This document shows, piece after piece, positions 18,757 through 29,900 of a stretch of DNA of 64,000 nt. The stretch is from Giardia muris (lineage: Eukaryota > Fornicata > Diplomonadida > Hexamitidae). The stretch covers positions 186,001-250,000 of the forward strand of contig CM016929.1 of NCBI GenBank assembly GCA_006247105.1, given 5' to 3'. Each line of letters starts with the position of its first letter. Positions within the stretch are counted from its first letter, which is position 1. The position numbers were made by a program, and so were the translations under genes. A model generated the notes under the pieces. That model saw nothing but the letters and a program-made list of their open reading frames with translations. It was not told the origin of the DNA and searched no databases.

Positions 18757-21700
18757 ATGGAGACTCAAGGCTCGTCCGATGCCGCCTCGGGGTCGATGGG
18801 AATGGGGCAGACCCGGCCTCCACGCCCTGGGCGGGTCGTGGTCACTCACATGCCTGTTGCTGAGAATGCGAAGCAGAAATCCTACTTGATCCCAAAAGCA
18901 ACACGGGATGGATATGTGTTAACCTTTGGGAAGAACTCGGTGCCAAAGCCGACGGCCACCTGCATCGATGGACCCCTGACGAAGTCTCAAATCGAGTCGA
19001 ACTTTGCCAGTTCGTCACTCCTAGCACGAGACCACGCCTTTACCACGCGGTTCAACCTAGGGGAATGGACGTCTCAGGAGGCAATTGACAGTATCACTGA
19101 CCTCAAGGCTCACCTCCTCAACTCCGAGGAGGAGGCCATGTCAACCTCCATCAGTCTTGATACCACATCACGTCTTGTAGAGCTGAAGTCCGAGATCGAA
19201 CGCCTGATAGGCTTAGGGGAGTTCGATCCTCTATTCTCTGGGGATCCTGGAGATCCAGAAGCCATCCCCGTCAAGGTTGACCTTCATCTTGATACTACTT
19301 CGGATCACCTTGAGCGTTCCGACCCTGATCAAGAGCGTACAGACCCTGAACTATTGCTACCCACTTCAAACCCTAATAGATCGTCACTGACGCAATCGTA
19401 TGGCTCCGGACGCAAGCAGCATAATATTCGGATTCTAAATCGTCTCAGGAGCATCACTCGGGACGGAACCGTACCTTCTAAAGCCCAATCCCTTTCTCGT
19501 TCTCGTGTCACTGGTGCTGGACAGATGGGAGATGTGCATGAACCTGAACTCGGTTCGGGAGCGTGGCATGATCTATTAGATCAACAGGCCGTTAGCGAGC
19601 TGGAGACCTTCAATATGGCCTTCGATACCGTGCTGGATATCCTTTATCAGGCCCAACAGGACTCGAAGGTCGAGAACCCGAGCGAAAAGTTAGTTATCTT
19701 CACCAAACTCTGCGCGCAGATCCCATACCTCCTGAACACGCTCTCTCGCACCAGGGACTACCTCATCATGCGTTCCATTCGGTTTCGGACGGAGTTCGAT
19801 GCTCTTTCATATAAAGTCATTGAACTTCAACAACAAGTGGCAACGAAGGCCGAGGACGTGGAGTCCTTGAAGCGGACAGTCGTCGAACACCAGGAACAGG
19901 TCGACACCCTCTCGACTAAGTTTACCCTCTCAGAGAAGGAATGCGCAAAGCTCATTATCGAGAAGGAAGGCTTGATCCGCGAGCTGACCACGATACGCCA
20001 GGCCTATGAGGTCACCCGCGAGGACGTCATCTCGATGCGTCTCGACGTCGACCAGATGCAAATGGAACGAGATGACGCAACGGGGCGTGTCCAGAAGCTA
20101 ACGGTAGCCGCTAATCGTCTCCGGAATATTGCCGAAAACGCGGTCGCACGGGCACAAGCGGCAGAGAAGCAGGCCATCGTCGAGATCAAGAAACGACAGG
20201 AATATGAGACCAAAGCTACACAAGCGCAGGATGATGTCAACCTACTAGAAGAGAAGCTTAAGAAGCAAGATATGGAGTACAAGAGCCAGGTTCAGGACTT
20301 GAGCCAAGAATTACAACAATTGAAGGCCATACTTGAGGAATACGAACAAAGTCAGAAATATAATCCTGTTGACACTCAGAAGCTTATCAAACGTACTTTG
20401 GAGTCCGGTGGCATCATCCGGATCATGCAATACGCCGCAGAAGCCGTGGAGTTCTTAGCTCGCCCAAATACTGCACATCAGATCCAAACTTCGTGTCCTG
20501 ATGCTGACCCTCTCGAATTGGCATCTTTGGTCTACGTCCTGACCAGCATCAACGACCTCCCGACGCTTACGCAGTTTCTCACGATCCTTTATAAGGGGAA
20601 GCTTCAAACGGTCATGAAGAAGACTGTTGCCATCCAGACTCTTCGGTACCAGTACCAGGATGATATTCCACGCTCAGTCAGCCAATTGAAGTATAAGGTC
20701 TCCACCACAAGCCAGCCCAAAGGATCTGCCACACAGCCTCCACCAGATGCCTCTGTCGAACCTTCAGACCCATTCTCTGCTCAAGAAAGAGATCCCTTAC
20801 CCGCACCACGAGGCTCTGTTGGAAAGCGCTCAAAGCAGGCCTCCCCCGTTCACAAACGTGTCTCAACAGGCCACTCCAATGATCTGGGGAAGGATCAAGA
20901 AGCCAGAGAGTCCCAGTCAAGCATCGCCATCAGTACCGCCAATCCGGACATGGTGGCGGAGGGTATCAACACAGATATCGTCGGTATTCAGTCTTTGGAC
21001 CTTCAGCTAATGACGGTCCAGTGCGATCGTTCGGCTATGAGTAGTGCACATCAGGGCGACCGTTCGATAGGTCCAGAAGAGGAGCAGATGGGGATCGATG
21101 TCGAGCTACAGACCGAAGCTCCTGAGCGTGTGGATACTGGAGTATCGATGGATCAATCAGATGACCAGAGCCAGAGCCGAAACCATAGTAGAGACCATAG
21201 CCAGAATCAGAGCCAAAGTCAGAGTCGATCTCGAAGTCAATCTCAAAGCCAAAGCCAGCGTCAAAGTCAGTGCCAGAATCGTACTCAGACAGAAATTACT
21301 ACAGGCGGAGATGATGGAATTGTGGAGATATCCAATTCTCAGATCATTGAGCAAGTCATCGATGGGAGAACTGAGCTTTCAAGCACTCCGTTAGACTTCT
21401 CTGACGACCGTCTTCAGACCCCTCTGGAGTCGGAGTATTCGATTCCGGCATCTAGACTTACATCGGCTGGGGTAGTGCAGATGCTACCGGGATCGAGTAA
21501 GTCCGCTCCTCTGACTGGAGGAGAGAGAGATCTTCAAACCATCATCTCGCGTGGAAAGTCAGCACTTGGCCTGCCACGAGCACCATCTCAAAGCTTTCTA
21601 TCCGAGATCGTTCCGCCCGTCCAAGAAAGTTCACTTGACTCCCAGGTCCTGAGCAATGTTCGTGATGGTTCAATATTGTTTCCACGAACCAGATTACTTG

Positions 21701-24700
21701 AGCTTGTAGATCAGGAAGTACAAGTTACCATGGAAGACCTTAGAGTGGTGGACTCTGGAACTTCTCGAGCGATTCAGGTTTCCTTACCACCGACTAGCGG
21801 GATACTCCGTAGTAGAGGGGCTGGGTATGGAGCTACAACGCCTCTATCCGAGCCACGGTCATCAAGTGAGGCGTCGCGTGTGGATGAGCCTATTGACTAT
21901 CACTCACGCCCACGGGACAAGCGTTTGGATAACATAAAGATCCATACCGTATCAGTCCTCGGAGGGAATACTGGTACTCCGACGTTTCCGGCGCAGGTTC
22001 GGGGAACGCCTTCGGGTGGCATTCGTTCGACTCCCAACCGTCTAGCCTTCTTGTCCCAGGCCTCGAAGGCGCGGAGAGAGGCTACCCTCGGTCTAAACCT
22101 CTCTCCCCCGAGTAGTCCTCCGGCAAGCATGTCTGTTAATCTCACTTCGAACCAATACGCGCCATCGTTGGCAGGGACATCTCAACTTCGTCGGGCGTTC
22201 CAGTTGTGTCGTTCACCCACCCAGAAGCCTGAAAAGCCAGATATCAGAGCACTGCTCACAGTCGCAACGCCAACGCGAGGAAATAAGACACGGAGCTTGC
22301 CTTCGGCCGTCTGTTTCCCCAAGCCATCTGGCCTACCTCTAGAACCATCGGTACCGGGCACTCAGCCCCCAAGGCATCGGTTCCATACGACGCGGCCATC
22401 AGAAGACCCTGCGGCAATGTTAAGGCCTTTCAGCGAGAACTCCATGTCCGAGAGGCTCTCCGGACTACGTGAGCACGCCCCAGCTGAGGCGCCTCAATGG
22501 GACCAGGATTATATATCGAAACGAGTTTCCCTTGCACCAGAGTCCGCACCCAATATTATGACCTACAAGCCACGTCTTTATGTATCAGAGGTGATGGATA
22601 CTAGTGCTGTGTGGCATGCACAGCAGAACAATGTGTCCTTCCAAGATCAAACGGAATATAAGGATCCGGTTACCGATAATACAACTGAGCCATATTCGGA
22701 GCCTGTCAAACAGCCAATAGCAGTCTCGAAGGATGAAGGGTTTTTGGTACGTGAAACAACGAATCGTAACTCGGATGTGAGTGTTGAGAAACCGCACCCA
22801 CACTCCCATCCACCGCAGTCCTACGACAAGGAATCAAAGGACCTGTCGATAGATCGGATACGTTCCGTTGAAGAAGGACGTAATGATGAACTGACGCTCA
22901 GGCAGCTCGAGGTACCGCCACGACTCGTTTCCGGACCACTAGAACGCGCACCTCTATTCCCCTTCCAGACAGAGACGAAGATCACTTTACCTCAAAGCGA
23001 TACAGGGACCACTCCAGATACATGCCCGCCACCCTCCGAAATTATTGGGTTCCGCCGCCGAGGACCTGTCAAGCCTCCTGTTGAACAGCCAATCGGCCCG
23101 ACTATTCAACGAATATCTATCGGATACATGGCCGCTCTAAACCAGCCAGCACGACTCAGTGCAACTCTGGTCCCACGGGTTCGTCCGTTCCCTATGAGCA
23201 GGTATCCGGCACGGACGTCCACCTACGCTACTCAGCTCAGCCTACATCAGTCGCAGAAGTATTCCGAGGTTAATCCTGGGTTCTTCCATGACCTCATGAT
23301 TTTACAGCAGTTTCGACCGCACAATTCACACGTCCAATCGTCTGGCTCACCACCCCTATATAGCGAGGAGCCTTATGCATCTGGCAAATATGTCGCGACG
23401 GCACTTCCGATTAAGATGGAGAGGCGCTTACTTGATGAGGGTGAGACGATTAAGAAGCTCTCCAAGCTGACGGCTTCACAGGTCCAGGACACCTTCGGCC
23501 CGGATCTCCTCATTGTCACGTCTTTGGGACAACAGAAGCAATTGCAAACGACGCAAATCCGTATCGATGTTGATCTAAGTTTGGGACGTGCACCTCCAAT
23601 ATTCCCTCGTCATGGAAATGTGTACAGGACTTTGGCGGAGAATGATCCCCTACAGCTACTACCCTCGACATACTTCATGCTAGATTCTCATGCGGATCGT
23701 ATCTTTGCTCAGTATTGTATCAACTTGTCATCGCCTCTTTCTACTCCTATAGGGGAGGAGGGGGTTCGAGAACAAGTTGCCCTCTGTGCCCCTTGCATCT
23801 TATCCGTACGAGCCAAGCCCCATCGAGATATCACACAAGCTACCCCACTACAAGTGGTGACTTTCATGCAAATAGAGCGTGAGCTCGCGAACTATTCTGC
23901 AAACCCGTCAGTAACCCCCCCTCCGGCGATGTCGGCTCAGATGAGTGCTCCATCATTGATTCCACGGCTAGGAGAGGAGGTTGCTTACGTCAGATTGACA
24001 GCTGCGAGTGTTAAGTGTACTCTGGAAGGAAAAGGACAGCCTCCTAGGATTTTCGAGTTGATCGAACGTGAAACCTCTCACCCACTCCAGCTTGTCACGG
24101 CTGGAACACACACATATATTCGCATCCCCACAAAGGCGTGCTGCTTGAAGTCCTTGGCCTGGACCTTGAAGCTTATCCGAATGTTAGTGAGCAAGCGGTT
24201 GGGATTGAGTGAGTCATATCTTGTGGCCAGAAGACGGGATGATAATCCGCATTGTGGAGAACGGATGACCCTTCAGCCTGGAAAGACGGAGATCGAGGAT
24301 CATCTCCAACGAGCTTATGAGTTCTCAGTGGTACAAGGAAATCTAGCGCGGGAGGATGCGGAATCTCTCCCCCAGTTTCTGATGTATTGGAGCCGTCATC
24401 ATTATGGCGTTCGCTCCCTTATCAGTAACTTCCTGTGGACGATGATTGCAAATATTGTCTATTATCAATATGAGTCATCCGAGGTGTACCTCTTTGCACG
24501 GCTCTTGTTCGGAGACGTTGCAGACGATTACTTCCTTCTATACTTGGACCTTCATCGTTGTCTTCGTCAAGATGAGACCGTTGACATCCGTTCCAGTATC
24601 GTTGAATACATCTCCAGCGCTGACCTCGCTCCTCTTCTTGGAAAGGTATTCCTCAATTGGGATGAGGCTCGTATTCAGGCACTGGCACACCAGATCTGCG

Positions 24701-25407
24701 AGAAGCAGCTCGAAGGAGGACTGGTCCCAGTTGCAGGCGTGATGTCATTTGCCCTTTCAGCATACTCATCCGCGCGAAAGGCGACCTATCAAGCAACTCA
24801 CGCGATCCTACTTAACTGTGGGGACGAGGCACACTGCACAGAGTCTGTCACTGAACCCGTCTTCCGTACCTTTTGCGCTCGGGTCACTCCCAATTGGGGG
24901 TCTGAAAACGTTGCCGCCTTCTTCTGCGCCTTCAGTAAGATCATCACGGGTGATGAGGGGACCACTCGTGTCATGGGCGTCGATAGCTTCGTTGACCTCT
25001 TCGTTAGTGCACAATTCGGTTTACAAATCCGTATTACACCCGAGCTACTTGAAGGGAACGTGACAGATGACGTTCGGGAAACGGTTGACACCGTCGCAGG
25101 AATCTATCAGACACTCCAGCAAGCCTCAGATGAGGTCTCTAAACGACTCATCTGGATGGATATTTCCTTTGGAGCGGTGCAATACGTCCCACTCCTTCGC
25201 CATATCCGCGATAGCCTCACTATCGTCGGGACCGACCTCACCTGTTATGACTACGTCCATGCGCTTTCCGAGATGGGTCGAGTCCTCGAACTCTTCGCTC
25301 AGGGCCTATTGGATATCGACCAGAAGGCACTCATCTTCCTCTACGACGGAGCATTCACCGCCGTCCTTTCATACTTCGAGGAACGTGCAGCTAGTAAACT
25401 CTCCTAA
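18757..25407 (+). CDS. Giant coiled-coil protein, 2216 residues
   Basis: I do not recognise a family. Parts in order: a disordered start with an N-terminal QTRPPRPGRVV; a helical region leading into a long coiled coil of roughly 200 residues (about 345-545) rich in Glu/Gln/Lys heptads; a long Ser/Pro/Gln-rich disordered region (about 640-1500) that contains a (Ser-Gln/Arg)n tract at 804-844; and a folded, mainly helical C-terminal half (about 1550-2216) with several possible helix pairs. Such architecture is typical of scaffolds of the Giardia cytoskeleton (basal bodies, ventral disc or median body), but location is inference. The gene begins 15 bases after the H2B stop and ends 4 bases before the next ATG. 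Confidence 0.8.
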   Translation: METQGSSDAASGSMGMGQTRPPRPGRVVVTHMPVAENAKQKSYLIPKATRDGYVLTFGKNSVPKPTATCIDGPLTKSQIESNFASSSLLARDHAFTTRFNLGEWTSQEAIDSITDLKAHLLNSEEEAMSTSISLDTTSRLVELKSEIERLIGLGEFDPLFSGDPGDPEAIPVKVDLHLDTTSDHLERSDPDQERTDPELLLPTSNPNRSSLTQSYGSGRKQHNIRILNRLRSITRDGTVPSKAQSLSRSRVTGAGQMGDVHEPELGSGAWHDLLDQQAVSELETFNMAFDTVLDILYQAQQDSKVENPSEKLVIFTKLCAQIPYLLNTLSRTRDYLIMRSIRFRTEFDALSYKVIELQQQVATKAEDVESLKRTVVEHQEQVDTLSTKFTLSEKECAKLIIEKEGLIRELTTIRQAYEVTREDVISMRLDVDQMQMERDDATGRVQKLTVAANRLRNIAENAVARAQAAEKQAIVEIKKRQEYETKATQAQDDVNLLEEKLKKQDMEYKSQVQDLSQELQQLKAILEEYEQSQKYNPVDTQKLIKRTLESGGIIRIMQYAAEAVEFLARPNTAHQIQTSCPDADPLELASLVYVLTSINDLPTLTQFLTILYKGKLQTVMKKTVAIQTLRYQYQDDIPRSVSQLKYKVSTTSQPKGSATQPPPDASVEPSDPFSAQERDPLPAPRGSVGKRSKQASPVHKRVSTGHSNDLGKDQEARESQSSIAISTANPDMVAEGINTDIVGIQSLDLQLMTVQCDRSAMSSAHQGDRSIGPEEEQMGIDVELQTEAPERVDTGVSMDQSDDQSQSRNHSRDHSQNQSQSQSRSRSQSQSQSQRQSQCQNRTQTEITTGGDDGIVEISNSQIIEQVIDGRTELSSTPLDFSDDRLQTPLESEYSIPASRLTSAGVVQMLPGSSKSAPLTGGERDLQTIISRGKSALGLPRAPSQSFLSEIVPPVQESSLDSQVLSNVRDGSILFPRTRLLELVDQEVQVTMEDLRVVDSGTSRAIQVSLPPTSGILRSRGAGYGATTPLSEPRSSSEASRVDEPIDYHSRPRDKRLDNIKIHTVSVLGGNTGTPTFPAQVRGTPSGGIRSTPNRLAFLSQASKARREATLGLNLSPPSSPPASMSVNLTSNQYAPSLAGTSQLRRAFQLCRSPTQKPEKPDIRALLTVATPTRGNKTRSLPSAVCFPKPSGLPLEPSVPGTQPPRHRFHTTRPSEDPAAMLRPFSENSMSERLSGLREHAPAEAPQWDQDYISKRVSLAPESAPNIMTYKPRLYVSEVMDTSAVWHAQQNNVSFQDQTEYKDPVTDNTTEPYSEPVKQPIAVSKDEGFLVRETTNRNSDVSVEKPHPHSHPPQSYDKESKDLSIDRIRSVEEGRNDELTLRQLEVPPRLVSGPLERAPLFPFQTETKITLPQSDTGTTPDTCPPPSEIIGFRRRGPVKPPVEQPIGPTIQRISIGYMAALNQPARLSATLVPRVRPFPMSRYPARTSTYATQLSLHQSQKYSEVNPGFFHDLMILQQFRPHNSHVQSSGSPPLYSEEPYASGKYVATALPIKMERRLLDEGETIKKLSKLTASQVQDTFGPDLLIVTSLGQQKQLQTTQIRIDVDLSLGRAPPIFPRHGNVYRTLAENDPLQLLPSTYFMLDSHADRIFAQYCINLSSPLSTPIGEEGVREQVALCAPCILSVRAKPHRDITQATPLQVVTFMQIERELANYSANPSVTPPPAMSAQMSAPSLIPRLGEEVAYVRLTAASVKCTLEGKGQPPRIFELIERETSHPLQLVTAGTHTYIRIPTKACCLKSLAWTLKLIRMLVSKRLGLSESYLVARRRDDNPHCGERMTLQPGKTEIEDHLQRAYEFSVVQGNLAREDAESLPQFLMYWSRHHYGVRSLISNFLWTMIANIVYYQYESSEVYLFARLLFGDVADDYFLLYLDLHRCLRQDETVDIRSSIVEYISSADLAPLLGKVFLNWDEARIQALAHQICEKQLEGGLVPVAGVMSFALSAYSSARKATYQATHAILLNCGDEAHCTESVTEPVFRTFCARVTPNWGSENVAAFFCAFSKIITGDEGTTRVMGVDSFVDLFVSAQFGLQIRITPELLEGNVTDDVRETVDTVAGIYQTLQQASDEVSKRLIWMDISFGAVQYVPLLRHIRDSLTIVGTDLTCYDYVHALSEMGRVLELFAQGLLDIDQKALIFLYDGAFTAVLSYFEERAASKLS
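21166..21288 (+). repeat. Degenerate hexanucleotide (CAGAGC/CAAAGT)n coding a Ser-Gln/Arg tract
   Basis: About 120 bases made of imperfect 6-base units encode alternating Ser with Gln, Arg, His or Asn (residues 804-844 of the coiled-coil protein). Units vary between AGC/AGT and CAG/CAA, so selection on the protein or old repeat decay is more likely than recent slippage. Confidence 0.85.
25393..25399 (+). terminator. Polyadenylation signal AGTAAAC
   Basis: An exact AGTRAAY match lies five bases before the TAA of the coiled-coil gene, inside its last codons (Ser-Lys-Leu), and 12 bases before the next ATG. Confidence 0.5.
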
Positions 25408-25411
25408 GAAA

Positions 25412-26941
25412 ATGTCTGAGGAGCGAGATGGAACTGGGCTCAGAACGAACGTCTCGCTCACTGTTGGAGACCTGTTGAGTTCTCGGCAGGCCTGGGACTT
25501 CGCGGCAGGCCTTCAACAAATCGCAGACGTCCTTACCCCTGGTCTGACCTATGCCACTCCTAGGCATGACCATCTTCAAGGGATATTTGACCCAAGAGAT
25601 CTGGTGTCGAAGGTTTATGGCCTAGGACTCTTTCTCTTCAGGGTACCAGTCACCCTCATCACCAATATCTCTGAGGCCATGAAACAAGATGGATTATTCC
25701 TTCGGGTGCGACGTACCCGTAATGGACATACCTATTCTCTAATCCTTCGTGGACGCGAGAAACGGAAAATCTCTTTGACACGGACGCAACACCCACCTCT
25801 CGCACGGCATCAACTACCCTATGCCGCGGTACACTTGGGAGAGCTTTTTCGGAGTGACGCTAGCGTTGAGCACGAGAGCCTACTAGCGTTGTGGCCATTC
25901 GTCTCCGCGGAATACACAGTCACAGATGTGCAACACCAGCTTCGCCGAAACACCTTCCTTCGGCTTCGGAGCTGTTTAGGAGGCTACTCGACACAGGATT
26001 CTCTTCTCTCCAACGCCTGGAGCCGTGCAGAGTGCACAGGGGCCGCTCTGATCAGCGAAAGCTGTCTTAATGACAGTACAGACCTGGCTGCACTTAACCA
26101 GCTAATTGAATTTGGGACCAAGGCCTTTTCTCAGGTACAGGATGAAGGGCGTGGGGTTCGGCACTCTAGACAAGGTACTGGGCCTTATGCTTCACAATTA
26201 CCGTCTCAGAACCCCTTTCCGAGGCAAGCCTTTGTCGTTGTGCCCGGTATCGGAGATCTTGAGGCTATTCAAGAGACTTGGGAAGTGCCACATACCAAGG
26301 TCTTCGGTAACCAACGGCATCCACGGACGTATGAGTTCACTTCCTTTTCTGGTCTTCTTAATTATTTAAAGGATCAACGATCCACGTTGGAGAGTAGTCT
26401 CAGCTCTGAGCGTCGTCCCAACTCTTTAGCAAGTACGGCCGTGGTCCCCTCCCATGCACGGAGAGCAAGCGCACCTCCCGTACATCTTCACCCTCCAGCG
26501 CCTCAAGATTCCTTGGGTCTCACCGAGGAGGTCCTTGGCCGAATTCGGAACTCCAGTTTACAAGCCACACGCAAGCAGGTTGATACCCTAAAGGACTATT
26601 CACGTGTTCCAGAGACCATGGGCCTGACAAAACCCAGTCCCCGTAGGTCTGAACCACTCCCCACGGGCTCCAAACCGAAAGGAGGCGAGAAACAGAGTCC
26701 TGGGTTATTCCAGCTCTCATACGCAACAAATAGGGTCGAGGTCGCCGACCATAGATCAGGGGTGACAAGGAGCACAAAAACCGAACGCTTCCTGGCATTT
26801 ATGACGGCTGCGGGAGCCGCTATTGCGGGGATCGAGGACGACCATGTCCGTGCGGAAACAATGCGTGCCGTTTCACGGTCGGTGACAGAGTATCTCGCCG
26901 CAAACAACATCGATACATACGAGCTGTTCGGGGCTATGTAG
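25412..26941 (+). CDS. Hypothetical protein
   Basis: A 509-residue protein. The open frame begins at 25067 inside the previous gene, but the ATG at 25412 after CTCCTAAGAAA is the natural start. No family is recognised. Residues 1-240 look globular (GLGLFLFRVPVTLITNI, ALWPFVSAEYTVTDV); residues about 330-460 are Ser/Pro/Arg-rich and likely disordered; a final helical segment (FLAFMTAAGAAIAGIEDDHVRAETMRAV by position about 455-485) may pack or oligomerise. It is convergent with the NEK-ankyrin gene, with only four bases between the stops. Confidence 0.75.
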   Translation: MSEERDGTGLRTNVSLTVGDLLSSRQAWDFAAGLQQIADVLTPGLTYATPRHDHLQGIFDPRDLVSKVYGLGLFLFRVPVTLITNISEAMKQDGLFLRVRRTRNGHTYSLILRGREKRKISLTRTQHPPLARHQLPYAAVHLGELFRSDASVEHESLLALWPFVSAEYTVTDVQHQLRRNTFLRLRSCLGGYSTQDSLLSNAWSRAECTGAALISESCLNDSTDLAALNQLIEFGTKAFSQVQDEGRGVRHSRQGTGPYASQLPSQNPFPRQAFVVVPGIGDLEAIQETWEVPHTKVFGNQRHPRTYEFTSFSGLLNYLKDQRSTLESSLSSERRPNSLASTAVVPSHARRASAPPVHLHPPAPQDSLGLTEEVLGRIRNSSLQATRKQVDTLKDYSRVPETMGLTKPSPRRSEPLPTGSKPKGGEKQSPGLFQLSYATNRVEVADHRSGVTRSTKTERFLAFMTAAGAAIAGIEDDHVRAETMRAVSRSVTEYLAANNIDTYELFGAM

Positions 26942-26946
26942 TGAAT
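26940..26946 (+). terminator. Polyadenylation signal AGTGAAT across the convergent stops
   Basis: An exact AGTRAAY match that shares two bases with the TAG of the 509-residue protein and reaches the stop codon of the opposing gene. With four bases between stops, each mRNA must run into antisense coding sequence. Confidence 0.5.
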
Positions 26947-29900
26947 CACAGCAGCGTGTTGCTGCGCTGGAACTGACTGTTCTGCTCCTGGAGATAGTCC
27001 CGGATAAGGCCACGGACGTCTTCTGCTGCCACATCTGCTAGGCGAGTCCCGTCTGGAGGCGGGATATCACCTTCTCGTGGAAGTAGAAGCCGGACGGCCT
27101 CGCTATGTCCAGCCTTAGCCGCCAATGCGAGGGCGGTGAATCCGTCATTGTTGGTAAGTCCGAACTCTTCATCGATAAGTTCTCGTACACAATCGGCGTG
27201 GCCGCGCGAGGCTGCCAACATGAGCGCTGTCATACCCGCGTTGGATTGCAAGCGCATCTGACGTGCTTTCAAAAGTCGAACACATTCAACATGATTGCGA
27301 CTAGCAGCGAGCATTAAGGCGGTGATACCATCGTTACGCTTGACGGCGACACCGGAGGCGAAACTGAGTAAAGGGCGAAGACAGGAGGCATGTCCAAGTT
27401 CGGCAGCAAGATGCATGGCGGTAGAACCGGGTGCAGCAGACTTCAAGGAAAGCTGGAGCTTGGCCTCGCTCCGCGCCAAAAGCTCTGTCACCTGCTCATG
27501 ACCATTGGTGGCGGCAAACATCAATGCCGAGTGCCCGTCGGAAGTCTGCTTCCCCGCCTCGAAGGGCAACAGGAGCTGGACGACTCCGAGTCTGCCATAC
27601 TCCGCTGCAACCATCATCGCAGTCTTGAAGGTCGTCATCTCACCCGTCAGTAGTAACATTCCGGCCTCGTCCTTGAGAAGAACTGCCGCCGCGTCGACAG
27701 AATCTGCCTGGGCAGCAACCATCAGAGCCGTCCACTCGTTTCGGTTCCGCATCCCCTTCTCCCGTGTAAGTAGGACTTCACAGACGGAGGCGTGGTTGAA
27801 CTTTGCGGCGAGCATCAGGGCAGAATAACCGTCTCGCCAGTCGGATGTCGTCATTCGTGCCCCAGACTCATCCAAGAGGAGCTTGACTGCGTCCAGATAA
27901 CCACGCTCAGCCGCAAACATGAGTGCCGTCTTACCATCCGCATTCGCCTGTTTGAGATGCTTTTTCAGACCTGCAAAGTCTGCGATACGGTTTTCGACGG
28001 CCGCTAGCATGAGCGGGGTGTTCCCTTGTACGTTCAGGTTAGTGTCCTCATATTGCGCGAGAAAGCGCGCGACTCCATTGTTCTTCGCCGCTATGGCGAG
28101 CGTATATGCCCGCTGCCGATCATTTCGTCGCATCCCGGCCTCGTGAGGCGCGAGAAGTCGTGCCGCGTGGAAATTACCCGTGATGGCGGCAATCATTAAG
28201 GCGGTGGTCCCATCCACATCCCTTAGCCCCGCCTGGAAGCGGAAACACCAAGTTCGAAAGACATCTCCCTCAGAGACGGCCGTCATCAGCTCTGTCCGTC
28301 GGTTATCCTCGCGTGAATATTGAGAGGTATCAAGGCTCTCACAAGGCGCAAGGAGCTCAACTATCTCGTCATTCCCAGCCATCAGGGCATAGGTCAGTGC
28401 CAGCATCCCATTGACTTCCATCCCGCCTTCATACGAGATGAGCAGTCGGACGATATCGGGATAGTTGAGAGCTGCCGCATGCATCAGTGCAGTCTTATTT
28501 TCCATATCAACGCACCCTGCCTGGTCAACAAAGCAAAGTGCGGCGAGTGTGTTCCCTTGCTCGACGGCCCGGATCAGGTCCGTCTTTCGTCGTTCATCTA
28601 TGATACCGGTAGGGACTGGTCCTTCGGCCGGGGCAAGCAGAGACGCCATAATGTAATCTCCCTTCCGGAAGGCAAGCTCCAACGCCGTCTCCCCTTCCTC
28701 CTGTGTATTAGGATCGATCACCCGAAGCCCCGCCTCCTTGGGAAGTAGAAGGGCCGCGCACTCAACGTACCGGTGGATCGTGGCGATATGGAGCGCCGTA
28801 TGGCCATGGATGTTTCGAAGGCCGGGCTCGATTGAGGGGGAGTTGACCAGGAGCTCAACGATAGGAACGTAGTTCCGTTCCACGGCTAGCATGAGAGCCG
28901 TGCGACGCTGCTTGTCCTGGAAGTTCCCCTCCTCCCCTACCAAGAGGCGAGCCGTCTCGAGCTTATTGGCACGGACGGCGTACATGAGGGCGGTCCGGCT
29001 CTCCTGGTCCCAGCAGCGCTTGTTATAGGGAAGAAGCTTCTTGACGGCCTTGACGTGACCTGCATAGGCTGCAATCATCAAGGGGGTCAACCCGATGTTC
29101 GTGACCTTCTTGGCCTCCGCTTTGATGAGATAATTCATGCAAAGCACGGAGTTACGGGCGGCAGCATAGTGTAGAGCCGACCACCCCTTAATATCCTGGA
29201 GTCCCGCCTCGTGCTGACTTATGGCGTTAACTGCAAACGTGTTTCCCTCACAACAGGCAAGCATCGTCGCAGAGACCTGGTCCCGATTGACGATGCCGCT
29301 CTCCACCTGCGCAAGAATCTCAACCGCCCGGAGGTTCTTCTTGAGGACGGCCATCATCAATGCGGTTCGTTGATCAGCACTCTGTGCCCCTGCTTCATGA
29401 CGCGCCAGATACTCGATGCAGCCCAGACGCCCGCTTTCAGTCGCATACATCAACGCGGTCATCCCCTTGTTACACCGGAGGCCAAGTTCCGAGTCAAGAA
29501 GGCGACAAATGGCCTCATGACCATTCTCAGCCGCATACATCAAGGCCGTCTTCCCAAGAAGGTCCTGCTTCCCGATGTCGCGCTTCAGGTTCTTCTTGAT
29601 GGCTTTGACATTTCCCTCCTCCGCAGCAATCATTAGGAGCGAGCGCTTTAGGTCCACGAAGGGTTGTCCGCTGTTGCGCAATGCGCGCTCCTGCTCGAGC
29701 TTCCGGGCCGCCTTCTCGTGATTATGCTCCTGCACCTGGCGGAGGTATTCCTTGATGGTTTTATTGGCTCGGAGACCGACGACTGAGTTTCGCTTGCGTC
29801 GGTTGACGACGAGCATGGATTTGAGTATGTTACGCAGGTCATCGCTATACACGGCGGGGATTTTATTGGCATCAACAGCGCTATCGATCTGTTGGAGTAG

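Noticed and set aside
27367..27378. Minus-strand near match (11 of 12) to the Giardia RNA-processing motif found in snoRNAs and split introns (YCCTTYACTCAA)
   Set aside because: It lies inside a continuous ankyrin coding frame with no frame break, and one such near match is expected by chance in a window of this size.
27105..29636. Plus-strand frames opposite the ankyrin repeats
   Set aside because: They are periodic shadows of the 99-base ankyrin repeat units on the minus strand.
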